Notes: generated by a model not told the origin, from the letters alone. A stretch of 64,000 bases of DNA from JANSWP01 sp041941305 (GCA_041941305.1 JBGTQJ010000001.1:62001-126000); one strand, 5' to 3'; positions 1 through 8,813 are shown, numbered from the stretch's first letter. Program-made: numbers and translations.

Positions 1-163
1 TTAAAACCTCCTGGAAAGCATTGGCATCCCGAACCGCATTATTGAGCTTTGGAATATCATTATCATACTGATCAATTCCAATGATAAGCAAGTGGTTGCG
101 CCGAAGCGTACTTGATTTTTCTTCTTTTCTAAAACTCCCTATGATGCGTTGGTTTTCAGCCAT
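1..163 (-). CDS. Caspase-like (peptidase C14) family protein, N-terminal part
   Basis: Only the first 54 codons lie in the window; the gene runs off the left edge. It starts at ATG 161-163 (minus) and stays open to base 1. After a charged leader comes HLLIIGIDQYDND followed by L.NAVRDANAF, the first strand and helix of the caspase/metacaspase p20 fold. In that fold the I.I..Y.....L..A..DA pattern precedes the catalytic His and Cys, which would lie beyond the window edge. Bacteroidota commonly carry multidomain caspase-like proteins with the protease at the N-terminus. The partner domain cannot be seen, so substrate and role are unknown. Family call moderately sure. Confidence 0.6.
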   Translation of the reverse strand, partial: MAENQRIIGSFRKEEKSSTLRRNHLLIIGIDQYDNDIPKLNNAVRDANAFQEVL

Positions 164-345
164 TTAAAATAAATATTCCTATTGTATTGTAAATGCAATT
201 TTGGGTTCAAAATGGTCGAAAATTGTTCAAAACCATTAAAGCTAACAAATAAATACGACCTCACTATTAAATTACAATCTTGAACGATTTTAAACAACTT
301 TGAACAATTTTACACACCCCAAAACCACCTAAATTTACCAAAATT

Positions 346-993
346 TCAAAGCCCTTCTTTTACTGATTGCAACAAATCCCTAATCACTTCATGTTTCCCT
401 TCAAAAATTGTCGTCTTCATTTCCACACCTTGCTCGCCTATCATTCCAGTATACCAATCCAATCGTTTTTCAGTTAAAAATTCATCTTCGGTACCATATA
501 GAAACTGAATATTCTTTGAATTAAAAAAATCAAGATGAGGTCGGTAATCTAAATCTTCAGGCATAAAGCCAGCCCACAAAATCAAATGTTCAAATCTCGG
601 AAATTTTTGCATAATCCACCGGCACTGAGTAGCCACGCCTTGTGAAAATCCGAAAAGCACAATCTTTACATCATCCGCTAGTTGAGGCACAAATAAATCA
701 TAAATCATTTGTAAATAATTGGCATAATCATCTATTTCATCAAGCCTGTCTTCCCGAGTCATCCAGGATGAGCCCACTGGACCAGTAAATCCACCAAAAT
801 AAAACCTCGATAGTGCATCAGGCGCTACCACCAAGGTTGCTCCATCATCCAAACCTTCAAATTTGTAGATAAACTTTTTAGCTAATTGTCCATAGCCGTG
901 CGTAACCAGCCAAAATTGCTTTATTTTCTTGGAAGGGGTTCCGATTGTATAATAATGGGCAGTTTTTGGTACAGTAAGTTTATGTGCTTGCAT
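346..993 (-). CDS. Alpha/beta-hydrolase, predicted phospholipase/carboxylesterase
   Basis: A 215-residue protein of the usual length for the YpfH-like carboxylesterase family. HGYGQLA (residues 32-38) fits the oxyanion-hole strand. GFSQG (115-119) is the nucleophile elbow with Ser117. Asp170 in GTEDEF and His201 in GKHEV complete a plausible triad in the correct order. No signal peptide, so probably cytoplasmic. It likely hydrolyses short acyl or carboxyl esters; the substrate cannot be told. It stands alone, with about 180 bp of AT-rich non-coding DNA separating it from the caspase-like gene. Confidence 0.8.
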   Translation of the reverse strand: MQAHKLTVPKTAHYYTIGTPSKKIKQFWLVTHGYGQLAKKFIYKFEGLDDGATLVVAPDALSRFYFGGFTGPVGSSWMTREDRLDEIDDYANYLQMIYDLFVPQLADDVKIVLFGFSQGVATQCRWIMQKFPRFEHLILWAGFMPEDLDYRPHLDFFNSKNIQFLYGTEDEFLTEKRLDWYTGMIGEQGVEMKTTIFEGKHEVIRDLLQSVKEGL

Positions 994-1121
994 AGGGGCA
1001 AAAATGGGAAAGTATTCGAGTTTCTTAGTTTAAAATGGTAGAAATTTGTTCTAAGTGGTTCAAATTTGTTTAAGATTATAAAACTCAGCATTACATCCTT
1101 TTTCACAACTTTATCAACGAA

Positions 1122-1152
1122 AAAAACGGAAGCCTGTAAGTACAGACTTCCG
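1122..1152 (-). terminator. Rho-independent terminator of the thioredoxin/T9SS gene
   Basis: Inverted repeat cggaagcctgt (1127-1137) / acagacttccg (1142-1152), one mismatch and a 4-nt loop. Read on the minus strand it ends in a run of T (plus-strand A run from 1121). It lies about 30 bp beyond the minus-strand stop at 1182. Confidence 0.8.
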
Positions 1153-1181
1153 CATCGTTAATCTCCATAACGTATTGGAAT

Positions 1182-2936
1182 TCAAACTTTTATCAGTTTT
1201 TGAGTGTGAATTACTTTTCCGTTGGAGGAGATGTTTAGGAAATAGACATCGGCTGAAAGTTGGTTTGTTGGTAAGGTAACTTCATATGTTTCTTTAGCAT
1301 TTAATGCTTCCCTTTGAATGCTTAGCTTTTTTTGACCCAACATATTCCAAACTTCAATAAGGACTTCTCCAGGTCTGTCTAACTGAAATTGGATGTTGGC
1401 ATTTCCAGAAGTTGGATTTGGAAATATATTCATTTCATTTTCCACTGTATTTTCAAATTCCAGGTTCAAATCCATTGCCTCTCCATTTTCAGTATAAGCC
1501 TTAGCCTTGGTAAAATCAGAATTGATATCGAGGAAATCACTCAATTGACCACTATTGAGCACTTTGAAATTTAGGTAAAATAAATCTTCATTTTCAAAAA
1601 TACTTTGGGTATTTATATCCATCCATTGGGTGGTGATGAATCCTTTTTCTTTGTATTTTAGATTAAAATTTTGCTGCGTCAAATCAATAGCACCTGCTTC
1701 AAAATCAATTAATTGTAAGGCAGTTTGGTCAAAGGTGAAAGTTCCCTGATAGGCTGCAATATTTTGGAAGTTAGTGCTTTTAAATGGAACGGATATCTCT
1801 TCCCCTATTTCCAGGTTTTGATTTTGAACAGTAAAGGTAAGCGGTGCAAAGTCAGATCGATCATCGCTGTTCTGAAATCCATTCCAATTAGCTGAATTGT
1901 TCACATCGCCTACCTTGAGTCCCGTCAAATTCAGATTGACCTGATGTCCATATGCAGGGTCGAAGTCAATTACTTCATCTACTCCACAAGTTTGGCTATT
2001 GAAGTCACAATCACCGTCTACAAATCGCCAGGATTTCTCCATGGTAAAATCAATGAACAAGACCAATTTTCGAATTTTAACCAAATCACTCGTACTTACG
2101 ACTCCATTCAAATTAACATCTGCAGCAATTTCTTTTAATGGATCATCAAAAGGAGTCACGTTCAAAATGTGTTTTGTAATCAAGACCATATCATAGGTCG
2201 TTACGCCATTGAGAGGATCTCCATCTCTTGATAATACCAATTGGTGCATTGAATCTTGAGGCAATGTTAAATCGAAATGGAAGGCACCCAGCGAATCACT
2301 CAGCCATAAGCTGTCTTCAATCTGTGCTATTTCTATATTTACATCATGCATTACATCACCTGAGATGGTCTTGATCGTCCCGCCAACTTCAACCACGACT
2401 GGTGGCTTCTGGGCACCTGTTGCAGCAATAGCCTGGCTTAAAATCATGGACTTGGCCATTCCTGAAGCACCAACTCCCACATTAAACTGAACACTGCGAT
2501 CAGGGGCAATAATGATGAAAGTAGGCGTACCAAAAAAGAATCCAAAAGTGCCGTCGGTGTATAAATCCACAACCTCCAAAGCTCCTCCATTGGCACCAAC
2601 ACCAGGAAAACTGTGATTATAGGTATTTCCCCATATCAACATATCAGTATTTGTATCCCAGGCTTTATCTGTTATCGTAAAAAATTGAACATCTTCTTTA
2701 CCCGAACCCCATTCGTTATACAACATTTCCATGTAGGGTGCATAAGAATTGCAGGGCGGACAAGTGGTAAACATGATTTCGATCATCACCGTTTTGCCGG
2801 CATCGAGATAATGTTCATACAATTTATGCTCAGCTCCATCATTTGCAGTAACTGTGAAATTCGGTGCAAATTGTCCGAAAAGAGAAGTGACGCTCAGCAT
2901 CAAGAACATTGGGAGTAGGTGTAAAAAATTTCTCAT
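1182..2936 (-). CDS. Secreted thioredoxin-fold protein with dockerin-like repeats and T9SS sorting domain
   Basis: A 584-residue protein. A signal peptide (1-20) is followed by a TlpA/AhpC-type thioredoxin fold with CPPC at 59-62 and a cis-Pro motif (GTPTF, about 135-139). An Ig-like carboxypeptidase-regulatory segment follows (about 183-235). Residues about 235-295 carry two dockerin-type Ca-binding halves (D.DPLNGVTTYD and DVNLNGVVSTSDL). The C-terminus has FPNPTSG and ends ADVYFLN...KVIHTQKLIKV, a type A T9SS sorting domain. It is probably exported across the outer membrane and cell-surface attached. The intact CPPC suggests extracellular thiol redox activity, but the partner is unknown. 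Single-gene unit with its own terminator. Confidence 0.85.
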   Translation of the reverse strand: MRNFLHLLPMFLMLSVTSLFGQFAPNFTVTANDGAEHKLYEHYLDAGKTVMIEIMFTTCPPCNSYAPYMEMLYNEWGSGKEDVQFFTITDKAWDTNTDMLIWGNTYNHSFPGVGANGGALEVVDLYTDGTFGFFFGTPTFIIIAPDRSVQFNVGVGASGMAKSMILSQAIAATGAQKPPVVVEVGGTIKTISGDVMHDVNIEIAQIEDSLWLSDSLGAFHFDLTLPQDSMHQLVLSRDGDPLNGVTTYDMVLITKHILNVTPFDDPLKEIAADVNLNGVVSTSDLVKIRKLVLFIDFTMEKSWRFVDGDCDFNSQTCGVDEVIDFDPAYGHQVNLNLTGLKVGDVNNSANWNGFQNSDDRSDFAPLTFTVQNQNLEIGEEISVPFKSTNFQNIAAYQGTFTFDQTALQLIDFEAGAIDLTQQNFNLKYKEKGFITTQWMDINTQSIFENEDLFYLNFKVLNSGQLSDFLDINSDFTKAKAYTENGEAMDLNLEFENTVENEMNIFPNPTSGNANIQFQLDRPGEVLIEVWNMLGQKKLSIQREALNAKETYEVTLPTNQLSADVYFLNISSNGKVIHTQKLIKV

Positions 2937-3412
2937 TGGACTATAATTTTTTGCCTTTCGTCGGTTTGCGGGATAGGTGACTTTTATACAATTAAAGAGT
3001 GTTTCAGCAGTGACTGGTTTGAGGGAATGTTGTTGGAAAGGCGGATTAATGATTGTTTTTCACGGTAGTCTGGATAAGAATGTTCATGGAAACGAGCAGT
3101 TTTTGGAATGAAGCGCAAATTACCGTCTTTTTGTTAATCTTGAAAGGTAACAAGATTAAAAAATGTTCTTTAGTAAATATATTTTTTTAAAAAATTTCAT
3201 TTGGCAAATTCCCCAATTATCCTTCTAATAACTTGCAAACCATTGCAAATTTCTACTAATCAGATATTTACGAATATCAATTTCATTTCATTTGTTGATA
3301 AGAGCTTTAGCTCAATTTTTTCTATATAATCGAAACACAAAATAATGAAATCCTAAATGATGGGTGGACATCGGTCCCGATAATTATCAGGAAAGCCGCC
3401 AAAAATTCTTTT
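2937..3412. other. Non-coding spacer between divergent genes
   Basis: The spacer upstream of both the thioredoxin/T9SS gene (minus) and lipB (plus) is very AT-rich. I see no convincing ORF or RNA gene in its left two thirds. The right part holds the palindrome and promoter listed separately. Confidence 0.6.
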
Positions 3413-3467
3413 AGAGCGAGGTTTTTTGATGATTTTCCGTCGGAAAATCATCAAAAAACCTCGCTCT
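3413..3467. repeat. Perfect 27-bp inverted repeat
   Basis: Arms 3413-3439 and 3441-3467 are exact reverse complements around a single central T. Each arm starts agagcgagg and ends attttccg at the centre. It lies about 50 bp upstream of the lipB promoter, is not next to a stop codon and has no T-tract, so it is unlikely to be a simple terminator. A palindromic mobile-repeat unit or a cruciform site are alternatives. Confidence 0.85.
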
Positions 3468-3515
3468 GAAGAACACCCTTCAAATACATTCTCAACTTAT
3501 AAAATATCATCATAT

Positions 3516-3545
3516 TTTGATTTCCTAAAAGAATAAATACCTTTG
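3516..3545 (+). promoter_or_regulatory. Bacteroidota-type promoter for lipB
   Basis: TTTG at 3516-3519 and TAccTTTG at 3538-3545 with 18 bp between them. This matches the Bacteroidota -33/-7 consensus (TTTG, about 19 bp, TAnnTTTG). Transcription should start a few bases past 3545, giving a leader of roughly 70 nt before the lipB ATG. Confidence 0.7.
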
Positions 3546-3620
3546 CGCGACTTTTCAGGATGCAGTTTTGAGCAGGTAATTATCTGCTAACTGTCAACCA
3601 TTTACTGCCTACTGAAAATT

Positions 3621-4328
3621 ATGAAAAAAGTTGAATTTCAGGATTTAGGGCTAATAAAATACCAGGAAGCCTGGGATTATCAGCAGCAGTTGTTGAATGA
3701 AACAATTGCTACCAAGCGACGCAATTGGTCTTTGAACGAGGAAGAAAAGGAAAGCACAAAAAATTATTTACTCTTTTGTGAACATCCACCTGTTTATACT
3801 TTAGGCAAAAGTGGCAATCAGGATCATTTACTGCTCAATGATCAGGAACTGAAAAAACATGGTGTTGATTTTTTTAAAATAAACAGGGGAGGTGACATCA
3901 CTTATCATGGACCAGGACAAATAGTTGGCTATCCAATTTTCGATTTGGAACAGTTTTTTAGAGATGTTCACAAATACGTCCGATTTCTGGAGGAGGTGGT
4001 CATACGAACGCTGGCAGAATATGGATTAGAGGGATACCGGATAAAGGATTATACAGGTGTTTGGCTGCCAGAAAACAACTACTTGCCAAAAAGGAAAATA
4101 TGTGCGATTGGCGTTCATTTAAGTCGCTGGGTTTCCATGCATGGATTTGCATTCAACATCAACACTGAATTAAATTACTTCAATAATATAATCCCTTGTG
4201 GAATTAATGAAAGGGATAAAGCTGTAACCACCCTAGCTAAAGAGCTGGGGCATACTATCGAGATAAATGAAACCAAAACGAAATTGAAACACCACTTTGC
4301 CCAATTGTTTGAGTTTGAATTTGTTTAA
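3621..4328 (+). CDS. lipB: Octanoyl-[acyl-carrier-protein]:protein octanoyltransferase LipB
   Basis: LipB transfers octanoate from ACP to lipoyl domains of 2-oxoacid dehydrogenases and GcvH, the first step of lipoate synthesis in the cytoplasm. The 235-residue protein shows the LipB signature RGGDITYHGPGQ (89-100), followed by YPIFDL. The lysine-bearing KICAIGVH (K159) corresponds to the active-site Lys. PCGI has the acyl-accepting Cys193. HGFAFNI (174-180) is also typical. Length is normal. The ATG at 3621 gives the expected N-terminus and follows the promoter at 3516-3545. No lipA in this window. Confidence 0.95.
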   Translation: MKKVEFQDLGLIKYQEAWDYQQQLLNETIATKRRNWSLNEEEKESTKNYLLFCEHPPVYTLGKSGNQDHLLLNDQELKKHGVDFFKINRGGDITYHGPGQIVGYPIFDLEQFFRDVHKYVRFLEEVVIRTLAEYGLEGYRIKDYTGVWLPENNYLPKRKICAIGVHLSRWVSMHGFAFNINTELNYFNNIIPCGINERDKAVTTLAKELGHTIEINETKTKLKHHFAQLFEFEFV

Positions 4329-4421
4329 CTATTGTTTTTAGGTCTTCAGGTATACAAGTGATTTCTACAATACCCTTGTACACCTGAAAACATGAACACA
4401 TGAATTCAACTGTAGGTGTAA

Positions 4422-4832
4422 ATGAAAAAAGATATTCCTCAATATAAAGTAGAAGACCTTGCCATAGCAGTCGTCCCCAGAATTGAGAATGGGATAGTAG
4501 ATGCGGAGTTATGGGACGCTTACATCATTAATCTAAAAGAAGAAGCCATTCAAAATGTTCTTGTCAACTCCACAGGATATGGAGAAATGGAAGGCGCTAC
4601 TATGAAGACCACCACTCTCCGGCATTACTTTGAAGAAATCGGACCACTACAAATTGCTAAGATTGAACCGATTCAAACCAAGCTATTTAATATCACCAAT
4701 GAATTTTGGGTCAGTTTCAACTTTGAGGGTTACATGTTTGACAAGCGATATGTCTTTGTAAAAGGCAGCATTTCTGAAACCAACTTTACTACAATTCCTT
4801 TCCTCGATAAAAAAGGTGTAATGATTCGGTAA
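4422..4832 (+). CDS. Conserved hypothetical protein, 136 aa
   Basis: A soluble 136-residue protein with no signal peptide or membrane segment. I recognise no named domain. It reads as an alternating beta-rich sequence: an N-terminal strand (DLAIAVVPR), a GYGEMEG turn, and a C-terminal FNFEGYMFDKRYVFVKGSI stretch. That is compatible with a small beta-sandwich. It sits 93 bp after lipB and 59 bp before the thioesterase on the same strand, so the three may be co-transcribed. Function unknown. Confidence 0.7.
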   Translation: MKKDIPQYKVEDLAIAVVPRIENGIVDAELWDAYIINLKEEAIQNVLVNSTGYGEMEGATMKTTTLRHYFEEIGPLQIAKIEPIQTKLFNITNEFWVSFNFEGYMFDKRYVFVKGSISETNFTTIPFLDKKGVMIR

Positions 4833-4891
4833 TATATATTTGGGTTTGGGTAAAAAAGTACTTTTTATACAAACCCTACTCCTTCTATTCT

Positions 4892-5407
4892 ATGAAAAGC
4901 AAAAAAATAAGTGAATCCAGTACCATTATGACCGAAATGGTGATGCCTAATGATACCAATCCCCTGAATAATTTGATGGGTGGTAATTTGATGCGATGGA
5001 TGGATATTGCTGGTGGTATTTGTGCCGGAAAACACTGTGAAGCTCATGTCGTTACGGCTTCCGTAGATCACGTTTCTTTTGACTGTCCAATTAATATGGG
5101 GGATGTTGTCACCTTAAAAGCAAATGTAACCAGGGCATTTAATACATCTCTTGAAATTTATGTTGAGGTATTTGCTCATGATATGAAAGGAGGCAATCCG
5201 CGTCGATGCAATCACGCCTATTTTACTTTTGTAGCAATTGATGATGAATCCAGAAAACCTATGAAAATTCCTCCGATTGTAGCTTTGACCAATGAGGAGC
5301 AAAAATTGTACGATGGTGCCAAAAGAAGACGAGAGCTGAGATTGATATTGGGAGGTAGAATGCAACCCAGCCAGGCAACGGAATTAAAAGAATTGTTTAA
5401 GGTTTAA
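4892..5407 (+). CDS. Acyl-CoA thioesterase, hotdog fold (YciA/BFIT type)
   Basis: A 171-residue single-hotdog protein that probably hydrolyses acyl-CoA thioesters in the cytoplasm. The N-terminal PNDTNPLNNLMGG (19-31) followed by MRWMDIAGG (34-42) is the conserved entry to the hotdog helix, with an acidic residue (Asp38) in the catalytic helix. ASVDHVSFDCPINMGDVV is the conserved second strand pair seen in YciA and BFIT thioesterases. RRELRL near the end matches the usual basic tail. Chain-length preference cannot be read. Same strand as lipB and the 136-aa gene. Confidence 0.85.
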   Translation: MKSKKISESSTIMTEMVMPNDTNPLNNLMGGNLMRWMDIAGGICAGKHCEAHVVTASVDHVSFDCPINMGDVVTLKANVTRAFNTSLEIYVEVFAHDMKGGNPRRCNHAYFTFVAIDDESRKPMKIPPIVALTNEEQKLYDGAKRRRELRLILGGRMQPSQATELKELFKV

Positions 5408-5496
5408 TTACTTTTACAACTCTTTGGCATAACCTTCGTTAAACTTATTTCAAGTTCGATGTTAGTTTGGCAGTAAACCAGCAACCAGCATTCAAT

Positions 5497-6426
5497 ATGA
5501 ATTTACTCGACAATTACGACGTTCGCAACCTTGGCAATCTTGAATTATTAGCCCGACAAGTAGTCGAAGGCTTTATTATTGGTTTGCACAAAAGTCCATT
5601 CCATGGTTTTTCGGTAGAATTTGCGGAGCATCGCCTATACAATCAAGGTGAAAGTACCAAGGACATTGACTGGAAAGTATTTGCCCGTACGGATAAATTA
5701 TTTGTAAAAAAATTCGAAGAGGAAACCAACTTAAGGTGCCAAATTGTATTGGATGCTTCCTCTTCCATGTACTTTCCTGAAGTCAATCAAAGTACCAAAG
5801 AGTATATCAATAAATTGCGCTGGTCTTCTCTCGCTGCTGCATCCTTAATGAATTTGTTGCAAAAACAAAGAGATGCTTTTGGATTGAGTATTTTTGACGA
5901 CGATGTCTCCATTCATACCCGTTGCAAATCCAGTACCGCTCATTATCGACTGCTACTCACCTATTTACAAAATCTGATTGATAACCCAGAGCACAATAAA
6001 ACAACCTCAGCCGCCAAATCACTACACCAAATTGCAGACAGCATTCACAGGCGCTCTTTGGTAATGATTTTCAGTGATATGTTTGAGCAAACTGAGCAGA
6101 CGGATCAATTGTTCTCAGCCCTTCAACATTTAAAGCATAACAAACACGAAGTGATTCTCTTTCACACGGTCGATAAATCCCTGGAATTGGATTTTGAATT
6201 TGAAAACCGTCCCTATCTGTTTATTGATATGGAAAGTGGAGAACAAGTGCGTTTACAATCCAACCAGGTTAAAGACTATTATGTAGAACAAATCACAAAA
6301 TTTCAGGAACGACTAAAAATTAAATGCCTGCAATACAAAATTGACTTTGTTGAAGCGGACATTCGAAAAGGTTTCAAGCAAATATTACAGGCATATCTGG
6401 TCAAGCGTACCAAAATGGGTGCTTGA
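5497..6426 (+). CDS. DUF58 domain protein (vWA-like)
   Basis: A DUF58 protein of about 309 residues; members usually work with a MoxR-type AAA ATPase as a chaperone-like pair. I chose ATG 5497; a TTG at 5467 in the same frame would add ten residues. Visible family marks: the GESTKDIDWKVFAR block (about 51-64), which is the DUF58 signature, and DASSSM (about 86-91), a MIDAS-like metal site of the von Willebrand A fold. No MoxR gene or batA-like neighbours are present here, which is unusual. The protein has no transmembrane segment. Confidence 0.85.
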   Translation: MNLLDNYDVRNLGNLELLARQVVEGFIIGLHKSPFHGFSVEFAEHRLYNQGESTKDIDWKVFARTDKLFVKKFEEETNLRCQIVLDASSSMYFPEVNQSTKEYINKLRWSSLAAASLMNLLQKQRDAFGLSIFDDDVSIHTRCKSSTAHYRLLLTYLQNLIDNPEHNKTTSAAKSLHQIADSIHRRSLVMIFSDMFEQTEQTDQLFSALQHLKHNKHEVILFHTVDKSLELDFEFENRPYLFIDMESGEQVRLQSNQVKDYYVEQITKFQERLKIKCLQYKIDFVEADIRKGFKQILQAYLVKRTKMGA

Positions 6427-6488
6427 TTGAGTTCTGAGTTATTTCTAAGGAATTCTATTTGCGTATTCAATTATACGAATCTCATTGC

Positions 6489-6523
6489 TTGACTTTTTCT
6501 CATCAAAAATTCATCTATATTTG
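6489..6523 (+). promoter_or_regulatory. Candidate promoter ahead of the glycosyltransferase
   Basis: TATATTTG at 6516-6523 matches the -7 element TAnnTTTG. The nearest upstream TTG is 6489-6491, giving a 24-bp spacer that is longer than usual. It would leave a leader of roughly 230 nt before the TTG start at 6763. I see no gene in 6427-6762. Confidence 0.4.
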
Positions 6524-6762
6524 CCTCCTTGCGGGTTTAGAATCGAACCATGTTTTGTTTGATGTGTACTTTAAACCGTATTTTTCAATAAACACAACAT
6601 CTAATAATCCTAACCTGGCGCAGTCAGCTAGTTATTCATTTAAGAGTATGTCTAAGCTCCATGCTTTCTTGCACTAATACCAGTTGATTTTTGGGTTTCT
6701 ATAACTTTGGAACTCATGCACAGGAATTAATTGATTAGGAACTTTAAAAATCCAAGCCTGTC

Positions 6763-7497
6763 TTGTCAAAGAATTTAGTAATCATACCAACCTACAATGA
6801 GAAGGAAAACATCGCAAATATGATCGATACGGTGTTTGCCCTTTCAACCCCTTTTCACATTTTGATAATGGATGATGGCTCTCCTGATGGAACTGCCAAT
6901 ATTGTAAGAGAAAAGCAAAAAGAATATTCCCAGGGATTACATATGATTGAGCGCGAAGGGAAATTGGGCCTGGGAACCGCCTACATCATGGGGTTCAAGT
7001 GGGGATTAAAACAGGGGTATGAATACATTTTCGAAATGGACTGTGATTTTTCCCACAATCCAGATGATTTGATTCGTTTGCATCATTTGCTGGTCAATGG
7101 AGGAGCAGATGTTGCGGTTGGTAGTCGTTATGTAAAAGGGGGCGCTTTGAAAAATTGGCCTGCCGATAGAATTTTCATCTCCAGAGGTGCATCCTTTTAT
7201 GTCCAATTTTTCACTTTCATGCCCATTATGGACCCAACAGCAGGTTTTGTCGGTTACAAACGCAAAGTGCTGGAAACCATAGATTTGGATAAAATTCAAT
7301 TCATAGGTTATGCTTTCCAGATAGAAATGAAATTTGCTGCATGGCAGTTGGGTTTCAAGATCAAAGAAATTCCAATCACCTTTACTGAACGGGTATTGGG
7401 AACTTCAAAAATGTCTACCAATATTGTTAAAGAAGCAGCATTTGGAGTCATTCAAATGCGCATACAGAGTTTTTTCAGGAGCTATCGCCAACAATGA
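6763..7497 (+). CDS. GT2 glycosyltransferase, dolichol-phosphate mannose synthase-like (polyprenol monophosphomannose synthase)
   Basis: A 244-residue family 2 glycosyltransferase, probably moving a sugar from a GDP- or UDP-sugar to a polyprenol phosphate at the inner face of the membrane. Motifs: IPTYNEKEN (8-16), DDGSPDGT (37-44), the metal-binding MDCDFSH (92-98), GSRYVKGG, and DPTAGFVGYKR. It lacks C-terminal membrane helices, like soluble DPM1-type enzymes. The start is TTG 6763: the sequence directly after it (SKNLVIIPTYNE) is the normal family N-terminus and there is no nearer ATG. Its end overlaps the next gene by 4 bp (ATGA), implying translational coupling. Confidence 0.88.
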   Translation: MSKNLVIIPTYNEKENIANMIDTVFALSTPFHILIMDDGSPDGTANIVREKQKEYSQGLHMIEREGKLGLGTAYIMGFKWGLKQGYEYIFEMDCDFSHNPDDLIRLHHLLVNGGADVAVGSRYVKGGALKNWPADRIFISRGASFYVQFFTFMPIMDPTAGFVGYKRKVLETIDLDKIQFIGYAFQIEMKFAAWQLGFKIKEIPITFTERVLGTSKMSTNIVKEAAFGVIQMRIQSFFRSYRQQ

Positions 7498-8342
7498 AGC
7501 TTTCTATCAAAATAGGATTGTCCTTATTCGCCTTGCTTTTCTTTTTTGCCTGCGAAACAGAAAATCCTCTACCTGCTCCTGAACCAAAAGTCAATACCTT
7601 CCTCGCCCTTGGTCACACGAGGACCAATGATAATTCTACAATCGACCAGGAAGTTGCCCAAATGGATTTTGATGATTATGATTTATTGCTCTTACCTGGT
7701 GATATTGCCTGGAGTGCGTCCCGGGACACTAGTATTTTGCATAAACTAGACACTGTTTTTGGAATCCGAAAGGAATCGACTTTGTGGGGACTAGGTAATC
7801 ATGATTATTCAAATCCAGATTTGGTTGAAGCATTTACCGGGCGATCTTCTTTTTATCATTATGCCTTTAATAAAATCTCTTTTGTAGTTCTGGATACGGA
7901 AGACAGTTTGAGTTCTTTTACACAGCCACAACATGATCTATTGGAATCTGTTATTGATACCTTATCAGAAACTACCCACCTCATCTTGTTACATCATAAA
8001 CTAAACTGGATGTATGGACATCCCGATTTGGAGCACCAGATAAACGATATTACAAATGGCGGTTCAGGTGACTGTTCCTGGTGTACCAATCCCAATAATT
8101 TTTATGAAAAAACTTATCCGCTGTTGCTGAAAGCAAAAGATAAAGGGGTCGAAGTCATTTGTCTGGCTGGCGATATTGGCAAATTCTCCAAATCATTTGA
8201 ATTTTTGACCTCTGAAGGCATTTATTTGATTGCCACCGGAATCGAATACGATCAATCTGGTAATCAAGCCTTGTTGTTTACCTACTTACCTGAATTTGAT
8301 GATTTGCATTGGCAATTTAAGTTGCTAAGTGAATTGTTTTAG
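7494..8342 (+). CDS. Lipoprotein with calcineurin-like metallophosphoesterase fold
   Basis: A 282-residue protein. The signal peptide ends FFFAC with the lipobox Cys20, so it is a predicted lipoprotein. The fold is that of calcineurin-like phosphoesterases: LLPGDIAW (67-73), GLGNHDY (99-105), LLHHKLN (165-171), and a later AGDIGKF. The first metal motif (D-x-H) is not seen; its position reads LALGHTRTND, so the metal site may be incomplete or rearranged. The start overlaps the glycosyltransferase stop by 4 bp, so the two are probably one operon. Substrate unknown. Confidence 0.75.
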   Translation: MKLSIKIGLSLFALLFFFACETENPLPAPEPKVNTFLALGHTRTNDNSTIDQEVAQMDFDDYDLLLLPGDIAWSASRDTSILHKLDTVFGIRKESTLWGLGNHDYSNPDLVEAFTGRSSFYHYAFNKISFVVLDTEDSLSSFTQPQHDLLESVIDTLSETTHLILLHHKLNWMYGHPDLEHQINDITNGGSGDCSWCTNPNNFYEKTYPLLLKAKDKGVEVICLAGDIGKFSKSFEFLTSEGIYLIATGIEYDQSGNQALLFTYLPEFDDLHWQFKLLSELF

Positions 8343-8398
8343 GTCATGAAGTCGTCTCAAGTTTTTGGGCAGCAATGCTCACTTTGGATTTTTTTTTA

Positions 8399-8519
8399 AG
8401 GTGATGCCTTGAGAAATTGGGATTGAGGGAGGAAGAAGGTGTTGCCTTAAAAATTTACCTTGAATTTATTTTAGGCAACACCTTTTACTCTACACAAATC
8501 TAAACTCAAGGCATCACCT
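8399..8519. repeat. Nested inverted-repeat (REP-like) element
   Basis: Outer arms aggtgatgccttgag (8399-8413) and ctcaaggcatcacct (8505-8519) are exact complements over 15 bp. Inside are aaggtgttgcct (8436-8447) and aggcaacacctt (8473-8484), exact over 12 bp. Outer and inner arms differ by one base (aaggtgAtgcc versus aaggtgTtgcc), so the element may have arisen by duplication of one palindromic unit. It sits after the phosphoesterase gene, about 300 bp before DUF4956. Confidence 0.8.
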
Positions 8520-8636
8520 CAAATAATCAAAGTTAGAATTGCTTGTTTTTGGATGAGATTAGTTGTAATTGCTTGATTGGGAATAACCAGTTAAATAACT
8601 TTAGAAAAGTTCACCCTAAGCTCTCCTTGAGATTAT

Positions 8637-8644
8637 TACCTTTG
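8637..8644 (+). promoter_or_regulatory. Candidate -7 element (TAccTTTG)
   Basis: TAccTTTG is identical to the -7 box ahead of lipB. No clear TTTG lies at the expected distance upstream, so this is only a weak promoter call for the DUF4956 operon. It would leave a leader of about 165 nt. Confidence 0.35.
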
Positions 8645-8813
8645 CGCCGCTTTTTTCGTTAGCGACAAATAAATTACTCAAAATTTGGTTTTGCATTTCT
8701 TTTTCATTGATATCCTTAATGCAAAACCTGTAAACCTAATCGAGAAACAGTCCCGTTTCAAAAGGTATTTTGCTAAATTGAGTATGCGTCGTTCATAAGC
8801 CTAAATTCTGATT

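Noticed and set aside
6531..6556. tRNA T-arm-like ggttcga on the minus strand
   Set aside because: Flanking bases do not form the T stem, and no acceptor, D or anticodon arms can be drawn around it.
6459..6677. 72-codon frame between DUF58 and the glycosyltransferase
   Set aside because: TTG start, no family resemblance, composition of spacer DNA, and it covers the candidate TATATTTG promoter box.
8352..8400. Possible T-tract terminator after the phosphoesterase gene
   Set aside because: The T-run at 8389-8397 precedes rather than follows the hairpin on the plus strand, so it does not fit a terminator for that gene.
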